Below the pieces are notes generated by a model that had not been told where the DNA came from, searched no databases, and saw only the letters and a program-made list of their open reading frames with translations. A stretch of DNA of 30,217 bases, taken from a bacterium. Lineage in GTDB: Bacteria > Bacillota > Bacilli > Lactobacillales > Streptococcaceae. This document shows positions 9,379 to 16,839 of this stretch, in pieces (within the stretch, counting starts at the first letter, position 1; every line of letters starts with the position of its first letter). The DNA is taken from positions 1-30,217 of the forward strand of contig CAJNBX010000019.1 in assembly GCA_905221115.1 (NCBI GenBank), written 5' to 3'. The position numbers were made by a program, and so were the translations under genes.

Positions 9379-9413
9379 AAAAAATCACTCCCTGACTAGG
9401 CGAGTGATTTTTG
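9379..9413 (-). terminator. Terminator of the comG-methyltransferase operon, overlapping the gene end
   Basis: AAAAATCACTC on the minus strand pairs with GAGTGATTTTT across a short loop, followed by T residues. The upstream arm includes the last codons and stop of the methyltransferase (9396-9413). The stem is AT-rich but long, and its U-rich end suits intrinsic termination. Confidence 0.75.
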
Positions 9414-9983
9414 AGCTACTGTTAAAAAGAGTTCTGTGTAATTTCCTTGAAACAGGTCTTCAGCGCTATAGAGGATCTGACTATGCACAGATGAAAAATC
9501 AAACTGGGCTAGCTTGTTTTCCAGTTCAGCTAAATCAAATCCATGATGGTTAGCTTCTGTCTTTGTAAAATCAGCAATAAGGAGTTGTCCATCTTCCTTC
9601 AAATGTTGATGAAACAGTGAGAGAGCAGCATCCAAATCAGGCATATGGTGAAGAACCCGACTAACAACAATGCAATCAAACTCTTGCTTCAAGGGAGTTC
9701 CCAGTAAATCTTGCTCCAAAAACTGGATATTCTTGATGTCTTGCTGCTCCGCTTTCAAACGAGCTTGCTCCAGCATTTTCTCAGAAATGTCTACAAGAGT
9801 GACCGACTTAGCCTGCTTGGCTAGAGGCAAGGCTAATAGACCCGTCCCTCCACCAAAATCCAGAATTTCTTTGTCTGATAGAAGATCGATCTGTTTCTCG
9901 ACTGCTTGGCATACCAAGTTTGCAAGGAAGATATTTTTAGGGGAATCGAAAGTTTCTGCTTTGTGATTAAAATCATGTTTCAT
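9396..9983 (-). CDS. Class I SAM-dependent methyltransferase
   Basis: This 195-residue protein is the size of small stand-alone methyltransferases. Motif I (LDFGGGTGLLALPLA, about residues 42-56) binds S-adenosylmethionine. The acidic end of strand 2 is VTLVDIS (about 61-67), and a strand-4 block reads FDCIVVSRVLHHM. This is the Methyltransf_11/25 pattern, usually small-molecule rather than DNA methylation, and the substrate is unknown. ATG at 9983 lies 32 bp after the comGG stop with no terminator or clear promoter between, so it is probably co-transcribed with the competence pilus genes. No strong ribosome site is visible, which may mean low or coupled translation. The product starts MKHDFNHKAETFDSP. 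Confidence 0.85.
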   Translation of the reverse strand: MKHDFNHKAETFDSPKNIFLANLVCQAVEKQIDLLSDKEILDFGGGTGLLALPLAKQAKSVTLVDISEKMLEQARLKAEQQDIKNIQFLEQDLLGTPLKQEFDCIVVSRVLHHMPDLDAALSLFHQHLKEDGQLLIADFTKTEANHHGFDLAELENKLAQFDFSSVHSQILYSAEDLFQGNYTELFLTVAQKSLA

Positions 9984-10015
9984 ATTTTTAGTTTAGCACA
10001 AAGTAGCTTGGTTGG

Positions 10016-10429
10016 CTAGGAATTCTCTTTCTTTTCAGGCTTCTTTTCTGATTTTTTCTTCTCCACTTCTTCACTTGAACTAGTCGCTACCTCTTCCTTT
10101 TTATCCGTTTTCTCTTCTTTGATTTTGATTGAAGGAAACACAAACTCATATTGGCTCTTAGGCGTACGAACCGTCGTCACCAAGCTTGTTTTCTTATTTT
10201 GATAGCTCACCTGACCTAGATTAAAGACCTGTTCTCCACTTTCTTGCTCAACCTTATCTTTGGTTCGTTTGGCCATGGCAAAAGCGATTAACTTTTCTTT
10301 ATTTAAAGCGTAGTCTTGATGGTGGGCGACTTGTCGGTTCAAGTAAAATTGTAACAAAAGACTAAAGATGGCTGCCACGGTGACTGCATAGAGGAGAACA
10401 CCTGCCTTAACTTTTTTCTTTTTCCACAC
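10016..10429 (-). CDS. comGG: Competence pilus minor pseudopilin ComGG
   Basis: This is the last pilin-like gene of the comG operon, 137 residues. The start is GTG at 10429 ([16 protein letters not shown]), with an AGGGAG ribosome site upstream and overlap with the end of comGF. One N-terminal membrane helix (about residues 9-29) is followed by a soluble part and a very charged tail rich in Lys and Glu ([18 protein letters not shown]). It lacks the usual prepilin FTLxE block and the Glu at +5. This is known for ComGG/CglG, thought to be a minor pseudopilin of the DNA-uptake pilus. Confidence 0.93.
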   Translation of the reverse strand: MWKKKKVKAGVLLYAVTVAAIFSLLLQFYLNRQVAHHQDYALNKEKLIAFAMAKRTKDKVEQESGEQVFNLGQVSYQNKKTSLVTTVRTPKSQYEFVFPSIKIKEEKTDKKEEVATSSSEEVEKKKSEKKPEKKENS

Positions 10430-10868
10430 GATAGATGAACTCCCTTTCTAAGCCTTTTTGGAACTGGAAACGAAAACGAACCAGTTGATTGTTCTCTGTA
10501 ATCTGAGCAGATTTGAGGCCATAAACCATCGGCTGATAACCCCGTCCACTGGCATCTGTTTTACGAAAATCGTCTGACTTGGACTTACCGATGGCGATGT
10601 CCTTACCATCCTGCTTCATATAGAGGCGATTGCCTTCTACTTTTTCGAACTGCGAACGGTCTAATTCTGCCTCCAACTGATCCACAAACAAGAGCCACTC
10701 CTTTTGCTCGCTTTGCTGCTGGTAGCGAACTTCTGAAATGAGGAGCTGACTCATGGCTTGAAAGAGGAGTAAACTTCCACTGATGACAATGAGGGCAATC
10801 AGGGATTCTAACAAGGTAAAGGCCTTGACCTTATGGCTCTTTGATTGCCAACAACTGTTCTGAACCAT
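10407..10868 (-). CDS. comGF: Competence pilus minor pseudopilin ComGF
   Basis: The chosen start is ATG at 10868 ([16 protein letters not shown]), 153 residues, because GGAGG lies just upstream and this matches the known CglF length. The frame also extends upstream to 10919 inside comGE. The prepilin motif KVKA-FTLLE has a predicted ComC peptidase cut after Ala16 and Glu at +5, followed by one hydrophobic helix. It overlaps comGE by 38 bp. It acts with the other minor pseudopilins in assembling the transformation pilus. Confidence 0.93.
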   Translation of the reverse strand: MVQNSCWQSKSHKVKAFTLLESLIALIVISGSLLLFQAMSQLLISEVRYQQQSEQKEWLLFVDQLEAELDRSQFEKVEGNRLYMKQDGKDIAIGKSKSDDFRKTDASGRGYQPMVYGLKSAQITENNQLVRFRFQFQKGLEREFIYRVEKEKS

Positions 10869-11133
10869 GGTAGACCTCCAATCCCTCTTCACTAGAAAAC
10901 ACCTGAATCTCAACTCCATTTATGTTTACCTGATTTTGACCTGTCTGCAAGGCCATCTTAGCTACCCTCAAGACTTCTTCCTTTTGCAAGATTTTTGCTT
11001 CTTCTTGTCTATTTTTCTGAATTTGTCCCAAAAGGAGGGTAGCAATACTGGCAAAGATAGCTAGAGTAACTACTGCTTCCAGTAAAATCACTGCCCTAAT
11101 TTTTTGTTTCCTTAATGCGTTTAATTTTTCCAT
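10831..11133 (-). CDS. comGE: Competence pilus minor pseudopilin ComGE
   Basis: This 100-residue protein starts at ATG 11133 ([14 protein letters not shown]), overlapping the end of comGD by 38 bp. The prepilin-like motif KIRA-VILLE has Glu at +5, followed by a hydrophobic helix (about residues 15-36) and a short soluble domain. The position between comGD and comGF, and the motif, identify it. Its part in the pilus tip is inferred from the family. Confidence 0.92.
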   Translation of the reverse strand: MEKLNALRKQKIRAVILLEAVVTLAIFASIATLLLGQIQKNRQEEAKILQKEEVLRVAKMALQTGQNQVNINGVEIQVFSSEEGLEVYHGSEQLLAIKEP

Positions 11134-11530
11134 TTCCTAGATATAATTGATAACGAATCGCTCCTTTGCTGGTCTGAAATTCAACCTTAGCTAGTGACGA
11201 ATTGCCCCCAGCTCGGTCAAATGTAATGTTTTGGCCTGATGGTGGCTGAATTCCTTTAGGAACTGTCAACTTTTGACTGCCATTACTGATGGTCTGTCCG
11301 TCTATGCTCAAACTTGTCTTTTGCTGACTGGCCACACTGCGTTTTTGGGTTTCCCGATAGAGTTCTTCAAACTCCATAAAGAAAATCTGCTCCTCTACCG
11401 CCGCAAAAGTAGACTGGACAGAGCCTGACAAGCCCAAAGCAAGGATACTCACAAGACCCAAAACCAAGAGACTTTCCAGCATGGTAAAGGCCTTAATCTG
11501 CAACGGTTTGACTGGTATTTTGTTTAGCAT
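11096..11530 (-). CDS. comGD: Competence pilus minor pseudopilin ComGD
   Basis: The start is placed at ATG 11530 (MLNKIPVKPLQIKA, 144 residues). The frame remains open to 11575, but that start lies deep in comGC with a poor ribosome site. The prepilin motif QIKA-FTMLE is cut after Ala14, and Glu at +5 precedes a long hydrophobic helix. The gene overlaps comGC by 38 bp, which suggests translational coupling. It is a minor pseudopilin of the type IV-like competence pilus that brings DNA through the wall. Confidence 0.92.
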   Translation of the reverse strand: MLNKIPVKPLQIKAFTMLESLLVLGLVSILALGLSGSVQSTFAAVEEQIFFMEFEELYRETQKRSVASQQKTSLSIDGQTISNGSQKLTVPKGIQPPSGQNITFDRAGGNSSLAKVEFQTSKGAIRYQLYLGNGKIKRIKETKN

Positions 11531-11816
11531 GATATTCTTTATAAGCTTTAACTTGCTCTTCTGTGATGCGATCATCTGCTTGTAACTTGCTTAGGCTAGC
11601 ATCTTCATTTTTATCCAAGCTATAAAGCTCTGCCTGGCTTTCCACCACCTTAACAACAGCAGCTTTTCCTTTGTCATTGACCGCCTCTTTTTGCTTGGTC
11701 AAATTAGGTACAAAGAGCAAGAGAAGTACGCTGATGATGAGCAAGACCACCAACATCTCTACCAGAGTGAAAGCTTTAACCTTAGATTTTTTCAAGAATG
11801 TCATCATTTTTTTCAT
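11493..11816 (-). CDS. comGC: Major competence pilin ComGC
   Basis: This 107-residue protein is the major subunit of the transformation pilus. The prepilin leader is short and basic (MKKMMTFLKKSKVKA). The ComC cleavage site is KA-FTLVEML with Glu at +5 (residue 20), and the hydrophobic N-terminal helix (VVLLIISVLLLLFVPNL) packs the pilus core. The start at 11816 lies 1 bp after the comGB stop. All known features of the family are present, and no damage is seen. Confidence 0.95.
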   Translation of the reverse strand: MKKMMTFLKKSKVKAFTLVEMLVVLLIISVLLLLFVPNLTKQKEAVNDKGKAAVVKVVESQAELYSLDKNEDASLSKLQADDRITEEQVKAYKEYHAKQNTSQTVAD

Positions 11817-11817
11817 T

Positions 11818-12834
11818 TTAAAAATTTACCTCCATATTTTGATACATGGGCATGAGCATTGCCGCATAAAGTAAAACGATAATCAGTGCCACAAAGATAA
11901 AGACCAGTGGCTGCACCAGATTCATGGTGCGGTTGACTCGGGTAAAAAAGGCTTCCCAAGTTTTTTCAGCATAGATTTCCAACTCACTCCCCAGCTTAGA
12001 CTTGACTTCACCATACTCGATGATGAGACTCAATTCCTTCTTAAAGAAAGGATAGGTCGCTATGGTTTGAGAAAATTCGCGGCCACTTTGTAGGGATTGA
12101 GCTAGGTCTTGACCGATTTCTTTAAAGAGCTGAGAACCTTGTTCCTGCATGATTTGAAAAATCTGCGTCAACTCCAGCCCTTGAGAAATCATATTACCCC
12201 ATTCACGCGCATAATAGGCTGTCAAATAGGTCTGCACAAAGATTCCAAGGAAAGGAATGCGTGCTAGGATAGAAAAGACGCGCATCTTAGAACTTCTTTT
12301 ATAAAAAGTGAGTGCTAAAAGGGCAAGTATGGAAACAAACCCTACCATTCCTAGAAAAATTTGTGGCAGATTACCAATGATTTGGGTGGCAATATTGCTA
12401 CTATCCAGTTGTGGTAGTAGGTAGTTACGTAGTCCCAGCATGATTAAAAGAAGAAAACCTAGCAAAATCAAGGGATAGGTCGCTACCTCAATTAGTTTTT
12501 TCTTGACCTTGGCAAGATTGTCTAGATACTCTTCTATCTTTCCCAAACTCAGGTGAAGATTCCCATGAACTTCCGCTAGGGATAACTGAGTGACAATGGC
12601 ACTTGAAAATCCCAAACTTTCCATCATTTCTGAGAATGATTTCCCCTGAGATAAACCTGTGCACATCTGTGCCACACACTGCTTATCTAACAAAGCACTC
12701 CTATCTAAAAAGGAGATGGTCTCCACCAGATGAAAACCGCTGGAAAAGAGATTGTTAAACAAGGTGATGATATTTTTTTGTTTAGCTGTAGCTAATTTTC
12801 TCCGTTTCAGCCTGAAGGCTTGTGATATGTCCAT
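11818..12834 (-). CDS. comGB: Competence pilus inner-membrane platform protein ComGB
   Basis: This polytopic GspF/PilC-family protein forms the membrane platform for pilus assembly. The start is placed at ATG 12834 (MDISQAFRLKRRKLATAKQ, 338 residues), matching the known CglB length. The longer frame to 12909 lies entirely within comGA. The hydrophobic segments are near YPLILLGFLLLIMLGL, IFLGMVGFVSILALLAL and the C-terminal PLVFIFVALIIVLLYAAML. Its first 53 bp overlap comGA. Confidence 0.94.
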   Translation of the reverse strand: MDISQAFRLKRRKLATAKQKNIITLFNNLFSSGFHLVETISFLDRSALLDKQCVAQMCTGLSQGKSFSEMMESLGFSSAIVTQLSLAEVHGNLHLSLGKIEEYLDNLAKVKKKLIEVATYPLILLGFLLLIMLGLRNYLLPQLDSSNIATQIIGNLPQIFLGMVGFVSILALLALTFYKRSSKMRVFSILARIPFLGIFVQTYLTAYYAREWGNMISQGLELTQIFQIMQEQGSQLFKEIGQDLAQSLQSGREFSQTIATYPFFKKELSLIIEYGEVKSKLGSELEIYAEKTWEAFFTRVNRTMNLVQPLVFIFVALIIVLLYAAMLMPMYQNMEVNF

Positions 12835-13723
12835 CTTTAAGAAGCTGGTCAATCTGTTTATTCCAGCTAGTTGACTGATGTTCTTGATAGTCTTTGTTTG
12901 CAAAGTCAACGATTCCTCCTCCCCCGATTAATCTCTGGTAGCAGACTCCCTGCAGAACGACTGCCAATTCCTCCTCACTCACACCCAACTCCAGCAGGCG
13001 TTCATAAACACCTCGAATACTCTTAGCGTGAATGGTTGAAAAGACTGTCGCCCCTGTCAAACTGGCTCTGACAACTGCACGTGCCGTCTCGCTGTCCCGA
13101 ATTTCTCCGATAATCAAGAGATCAGGACGATGCCGTAGGGAAAGCTTAATCAGATTTTCATAGTTAAGCCCAATCGCTTCATTCAACTGCAACTGGAGCA
13201 TGTTGTCCTGCTTGATTTCGACAGGATCTTCGATAGACATGACTTGCTGTCCCTTAAAGAGAGACTTGGCCAATTCGTGCATTAAGGTTGTCTTGCCACT
13301 GCCGACTGGACCAGCAAAAAGATAAAGTCCCCGTTGCCTGTACTGCTTGCCCAGTTCTTCAATATCCTGAAACCAAAAATGCAAATCCTGCTCCTCATCA
13401 TGCAACAAACGAATAACTAAACTCTCATGACCTCGATAATCACCTACAGTAGATAAACGTAGAGAAACCATCTTATCGTCATAGGCATAATCACAGGAAC
13501 CAAGTTGACTACGTCGCTTTTCTCCCACATTCATACCCGCCACAAACTTAAAGTGACTGATGACGGCCGCAAATTTTTCAAAATCATAACAACCGATTTT
13601 ACAGCGCTCGTCTCCCACCCTCATATGAAGCTCATAGGCGTCTAACTTGGGGACAAAATAAATGTCTTGTGCCCCTTTTTTCCGAGCCGAACGAATGATT
13701 TCTTGTGCAATTTCTTGAACCAT
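12782..13723 (-). CDS. comGA: Competence pilus assembly ATPase ComGA
   Basis: This cytoplasmic GspE/PilB-type secretion ATPase powers the transformation pilus. The start is ATG 13723 (MVQEIAQEII, 313 residues, the usual CglA length) behind a strong GGAGG. A TTG start at 13783 is possible in frame but lies upstream of the cin-box, so it cannot be on the competence transcript. Walker A GPVGSGKT is at about residues 138-145, an Asp-box-like stretch (SIEDPVEI) at 163-170, and Walker B LLIIGEIRD at 202-210. It is the first gene of the operon. Confidence 0.96.
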   Translation of the reverse strand: MVQEIAQEIIRSARKKGAQDIYFVPKLDAYELHMRVGDERCKIGCYDFEKFAAVISHFKFVAGMNVGEKRRSQLGSCDYAYDDKMVSLRLSTVGDYRGHESLVIRLLHDEEQDLHFWFQDIEELGKQYRQRGLYLFAGPVGSGKTTLMHELAKSLFKGQQVMSIEDPVEIKQDNMLQLQLNEAIGLNYENLIKLSLRHRPDLLIIGEIRDSETARAVVRASLTGATVFSTIHAKSIRGVYERLLELGVSEEELAVVLQGVCYQRLIGGGGIVDFANKDYQEHQSTSWNKQIDQLLKDGHITSLQAETEKISYS

Positions 13724-13743
13724 ACTTACCTCCTCACCTATAC

Positions 13744-13751
13744 TATTCGCA
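13744..13751 (-). promoter_or_regulatory. cin-box (ComX/SigX promoter) of the comG operon
   Basis: On the minus strand TGCGAATA matches the ComX box TACGAATA at 7 of 8 positions and lies 20 bp upstream of the comGA start. A T-rich stretch lies upstream, as in other late-competence promoters. The seven com genes behind it make the call strong. It implies that the operon is on only during competence. Confidence 0.88.
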
Positions 13752-13762
13752 AAGATTTGGAA

Positions 13763-13796
13763 AAATAAAAAAAGCAACTCCAAAAAAGTTACTTTT
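13763..13796 (-). terminator. Terminator of the DUF1033 gene, just upstream of the cin-box
   Basis: On the minus strand AGTAACT and AGTTGCT form a 7 bp stem with one G-U pair, followed by a run of seven T. The T-run also provides the T-rich stretch upstream of the cin-box, so terminator and competence promoter are nested. Confidence 0.7.
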
Positions 13797-13799
13797 TCT

Positions 13800-14171
13800 C
13801 TATTTTAATTTCATACGGCAAGAACGGTGCCTTTCCTTACCAGTTTGTTTTTCATAGCCTGGACGTAATTTTTCATCTGGAATAACCTGCTCATCCTGCA
13901 AAAGAGCCAAAGAATGGTATTGTTGTAAATACTCATCACATTCATCACACCAGCGTTGGTCTTCCGGGTCCCAAAAAATAGTCATCAAGTCACTTCTACT
14001 TTTATAAAGAGGGGATTCTTGTTCCAATTTAAACCAGCAAGTTTTATAGTATTTGAGAGCATCATAATACTGATCAAATTTCTTACTTGCTACAATATCT
14101 TCTTCCCAACCTTCTAAGAACCACCAGGGTTCAAAATCTCCGTACATTTCTATAACACGATACATATTCAT
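13800..14171 (-). CDS. DUF1033 family protein, function unknown
   Basis: This small acidic cytoplasmic protein of 123 residues is rich in Trp, Tyr and Asp/Glu (start MNMYRVIEMYGDFEPWWFLEGWEE). No membrane segment or catalytic motif is visible. It has the look of the DUF1033 family found beside comG in streptococci. A second in-frame ATG two codons later (14165) has better spacing from the AAAGGA ribosome site and could be the real start. It has its own terminator and is not part of the cin-box transcript. A role in competence is not supported by more than position. Confidence 0.8.
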   Translation of the reverse strand: MNMYRVIEMYGDFEPWWFLEGWEEDIVASKKFDQYYDALKYYKTCWFKLEQESPLYKSRSDLMTIFWDPEDQRWCDECDEYLQQYHSLALLQDEQVIPDEKLRPGYEKQTGKERHRSCRMKLK

Positions 14172-14252
14172 TCATTCCTTTGTACCGTATATTATAACCA
14201 ATTCCGCCAAACAAGGAAAGAAATATGCTCATTTCTTAATTTCTTGATAAAA

Positions 14253-14282
14253 AATCCAGCCATCTGATGGATGACTGAATTT
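14253..14282 (-). terminator. Terminator of the alcohol dehydrogenase gene
   Basis: The minus-strand arms AATTCAGTCATC and GATGGCTGGATT form a 12 bp stem with two G-U pairs and a 5-base loop, followed by a T run. It lies about 34 bp after the dehydrogenase stop codon. Confidence 0.85.
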
Positions 14283-14315
14283 CTATTTGCTTGTGTTCCA
14301 AAATCTTGTCACTAC

Positions 14316-15374
14316 CTAGGCTTCAGAAATATCGTTTTCGATGATGACCTTAATGGCATGGTGGTCTGCTGCTTTACTGAAAACTTCATAAGCTTTTTCA
14401 ATTTCACTGAGTTTGAAATAATGAGTTACCAATTTTTCTGGTTCAATCTTATGACTTTCAAGAGCTTTCAACAATTGTGGAGTGGTATTTGTAGATACCA
14501 AACCAGTTGTTACATTGATGTTGCGAATCCAAAGTTTGTCTAAATCGAATTCAACTGGTTTACCATGCACACCACAGTTGGCAACTGTTCCATCTACACC
14601 GATAATCTTTTGACAGAAATCAAATGTTGCAGGAATACCAACAGCTTCGATAGCAACATCCACACCACGACCATCTGTCAAATCATAAATTTCTTTAATG
14701 GCTTTTTCAGGGTCTGAAGAATTAACCTTATGAGTCGCACCAAATGATACAGCAGTTTCCAAGCGGTTATCGTCTAAGTCCACCATAATCAATTTAGCTG
14801 GTGAATAGAATTGAGCTGTCAAAAGAGCTGCTAAACCAACTGGACCTGAACCAATAATGGCTACGCTGCAACCAGGTTCTACTTTCCCTTTTAAGACACC
14901 AATTTCATATCCAGTAGGCAAAATGTCTGATAGCATAACCAAAGCTTCATCTGACAAGTCTTCTGGAGTATGGTAAAGAGTGTTATCTGCATGAGGGACA
15001 CGTAGATACTCCGCCTGCATACCATCAATCAAGTGACCGAAAATCCAGCCCCCTTCGTCTTCACAGTGGGCATAAATTCCTTTTTTACAGTAGTAGCATT
15101 TACCACAGGCACAAACACAAGAAATCAAAACCTTGTCGCCTTTTTTGAAGTTAGAAACTCCTTCTCCAACTTCTTCAACAATCCCAATCCCTTCGTGACC
15201 AAGAATGGTACCACTTTGGCAAGCAGGAACATCCCCTTTGATAATATGGAGGTCTGTTCCACAAATAGTGGTTTTTACGATACGCACAATAGCGTCTGTT
15301 GGCTTGAGAATAACTGGTTTGTCTACATCAACAAAAGAAGCAAGTCCTGGTTTAACATAAGTATAGGCTTTCAT
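14316..15374 (-). CDS. Zinc-dependent medium-chain alcohol dehydrogenase
   Basis: This NAD(P)-dependent dehydrogenase of the MDR superfamily interconverts an alcohol and an aldehyde or ketone. The start is placed at ATG 15374 (MKAYTYVKPGL, 352 residues), with GGAGG upstream; the frame is open further but without a ribosome site. Catalytic zinc ligands are C38 and the GHE block (H60, E61), and four structural-zinc cysteines lie at 90, 93, 96 and 104. The Rossmann motif is IIGSGPVGLAALL. The CGTDLHI and Ile/Val-rich signature is like secondary-alcohol dehydrogenases, so the substrate may be a ketone or secondary alcohol. It is monocistronic, with a good promoter and a palindrome upstream. Confidence 0.9.
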   Translation of the reverse strand: MKAYTYVKPGLASFVDVDKPVILKPTDAIVRIVKTTICGTDLHIIKGDVPACQSGTILGHEGIGIVEEVGEGVSNFKKGDKVLISCVCACGKCYYCKKGIYAHCEDEGGWIFGHLIDGMQAEYLRVPHADNTLYHTPEDLSDEALVMLSDILPTGYEIGVLKGKVEPGCSVAIIGSGPVGLAALLTAQFYSPAKLIMVDLDDNRLETAVSFGATHKVNSSDPEKAIKEIYDLTDGRGVDVAIEAVGIPATFDFCQKIIGVDGTVANCGVHGKPVEFDLDKLWIRNINVTTGLVSTNTTPQLLKALESHKIEPEKLVTHYFKLSEIEKAYEVFSKAADHHAIKVIIENDISEA

Positions 15375-15416
15375 AAAGCATTCCTCCGTTTTTTTATTTG
15401 TACTATTTATAATATA

Positions 15417-15445
15417 ATTGTAAGCCTTTTCATTTGTTTGTTCAA
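15417..15445 (-). promoter_or_regulatory. SigA-type promoter of the alcohol dehydrogenase gene
   Basis: On the minus strand TTGAAC (15445-15440) and TACAAT (15422-15417) are separated by exactly 17 bp. The -10 is 42 bp upstream of the start codon. Confidence 0.7.
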
Positions 15446-15474
15446 GATTTTTTGTGATTTTTTTAACTTTTTTA

Positions 15475-15486
15475 TTTACCGGTAAA
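15475..15486. promoter_or_regulatory. Perfect 12-bp palindrome TTTACCGGTAAA upstream of adh promoter
   Basis: This perfect palindrome sits about 30 bp upstream of the -35 of the dehydrogenase gene. It partly overlaps a second inverted repeat, GGTA-aag-TACC (15481-15491). The position suits an activator or upstream operator, but no regulator can be named. Confidence 0.4.
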
Positions 15487-15496
15487 GTACCATACA

Positions 15497-15530
15497 TAAA
15501 AAAGCAGAAGCTAGTCTCTAACTTCTGCTT
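15497..15530 (-). terminator. Terminator of nagA
   Basis: On the minus strand AAGCAGAAG pairs perfectly with CTTCTGCTT across an 11-base loop, followed by a run of T. It starts 7 bp after the nagA stop codon. Confidence 0.88.
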
Positions 15531-15536
15531 TCTCTC

Positions 15537-16688
15537 TTATGCTTGATAACGTTTCACACCATCTAGATAGGTTGCTACCAATTCCAAATCTTTATCTAGT
15601 ACGATAAAGTCTGCGTCGTAGCCTTCACGGATTTGACCACAAACATCATCAATGTGAACAGATTTTGCTGGGTTAAGGCTAGCCATCATGACCGCTTCGT
15701 GTGGATTTGCAATACCCCACTCGACTACATTTCTCATACCATCTTTAAGTTTGAGGATAGAACCTGCCAAATTACCAGTAGATTTAAGACGTGCAGTTCC
15801 ATTTGCTACTACAACAGGGAATTCTCCCAACATATAGTCACCGTCTTCAAGCCCACCAGCTGTCATACAGTCCGTAATAAGAGCGATGTTTTCTGTCCCC
15901 TTTTGCTTAAGTAAAATCTCACAAGCTTTTGGATCTACGTGATAACCATCACAAATCAATTCAGCATAAGTATGTGGCAATTCATACATGGCTCCCACCA
16001 TACCGAGCTCACGGTGAGTCAAGCCACGCATGCCATTGTAGGCATGTACCCAAACGCTCGCTCCAGCATCAACTGCCTTCTTAGCTTGTTCAAATGTCGC
16101 ATCTGAGTGTCCAAGTGCAACTGTCACACCTTCACCTGTAATAGTACGTACAAAATCTTCCACCCCATCACGTTCTGGTGCAATAGCGATTTTATTTAGC
16201 ATCCCTTTTGCAGCATCCTGCCAAGAATGAAACTCCTCAACACCCGGGTCTCTCATATAAGTTGGATTTTGTGCCCCCTTAAAAGTTTCTGTGAAATATG
16301 GACCTTCATAATAAATCCCACGAATCTTAGCACCTGTTGCTTCTTTATAATGGTTTCCAAGATTTTCAGTGACTGCAAGCAATTGCTCATAAGTGGCTGT
16401 TAAAGTTGTGGGCAAGAAACTGGTAACACCGGTACTAAGAAGTCCTTCACTCATAGTATGCAATGTACCTTCAATGTTGTTGTCCATCACATCTACACCT
16501 GCATATCCATGAATATGAGTATCCACAAGACCTGGTGCAATGCTATAACCAGTATAGTCAAGAACCTCTGCTCCTTCAGGAATTTGATCCACATGTTTCC
16601 CAAATTTGCCATCAACAAGTTCTAAGTACCCACCGCGACGAATGCCAAATGGATAGAAAAACTGATCCGCTTTAACGTAATTAGGCAT
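15537..16688 (-). CDS. nagA: N-acetylglucosamine-6-phosphate deacetylase
   Basis: This cytoplasmic amidohydrolase removes acetate from GlcNAc-6-phosphate, giving glucosamine-6-phosphate for NagB and glycolysis or for wall synthesis. It is 383 residues, the usual length. Metal and active-site residues visible are HIH (H58, H60), E128 in YYEGPYF, H194 in LGHSDAT, H215 in HAYNG, and D273 in ITDCMTAGG. The start at ATG 16688 has a GGAGG ribosome site 7-8 bp upstream. It is monocistronic between its own promoter and terminator. A palindrome matching the NagR operator type overlaps the promoter. Confidence 0.96.
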   Translation of the reverse strand: MPNYVKADQFFYPFGIRRGGYLELVDGKFGKHVDQIPEGAEVLDYTGYSIAPGLVDTHIHGYAGVDVMDNNIEGTLHTMSEGLLSTGVTSFLPTTLTATYEQLLAVTENLGNHYKEATGAKIRGIYYEGPYFTETFKGAQNPTYMRDPGVEEFHSWQDAAKGMLNKIAIAPERDGVEDFVRTITGEGVTVALGHSDATFEQAKKAVDAGASVWVHAYNGMRGLTHRELGMVGAMYELPHTYAELICDGYHVDPKACEILLKQKGTENIALITDCMTAGGLEDGDYMLGEFPVVVANGTARLKSTGNLAGSILKLKDGMRNVVEWGIANPHEAVMMASLNPAKSVHIDDVCGQIREGYDADFIVLDKDLELVATYLDGVKRYQA

Positions 16689-16738
16689 AATAATGACCTC
16701 CTTAAAAGATTACTTTTGATATTTATTATGTCAATTAC

Positions 16739-16767
16739 ATTATAAACCTTTCTGATTCATTTGTAAA
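16739..16767 (-). promoter_or_regulatory. SigA-type promoter of nagA
   Basis: The minus strand has TTTACA (16767-16762), a 17 bp spacer and TATAAT (16744-16739). This is a near-consensus promoter about 50 bp before the start codon. Confidence 0.78.
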
Positions 16768-16784
16768 TGGTATAGACCTATTTT
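16765..16784. promoter_or_regulatory. Probable NagR (GntR-family) operator
   Basis: An imperfect palindrome with core TGGTATAGACCT and AAA/TTT flanks overlaps the -35 of nagA. Streptococcal NagR is reported to bind TGGTATAGACCA-like sites at nagA, nagB and glmS and to repress them until glucosamine-6-phosphate appears. The match is from memory. The repressor gene is not in the window. Confidence 0.6.
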
Positions 16785-16797
16785 CTAGAGATATTTT

Positions 16798-16825
16798 AAA
16801 AGAGCTGGATTTCTCCAACTCTTTT
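16798..16825 (-). terminator. Terminator of the O-acetyltransferase gene
   Basis: The minus-strand arms AAAAGAGTTGGA and TCCAGCTCTTTT form a 12 bp stem with one G-U pair and a GAAA tetraloop. The U-rich part is within the stem end. Confidence 0.8.
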
Positions 16826-16839
16826 CTTTTAAATACACG

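Noticed and set aside
9299..9553. Plus-strand 84-residue protein
   Set aside because: It overlaps the methyltransferase gene antisense and contains the terminator; there is no ribosome site or family.
13724..13783. Longer comGA start at TTG 13783
   Set aside because: It would place the start upstream of the cin-box; the ATG at 13723 with GGAGG gives the normal family length.
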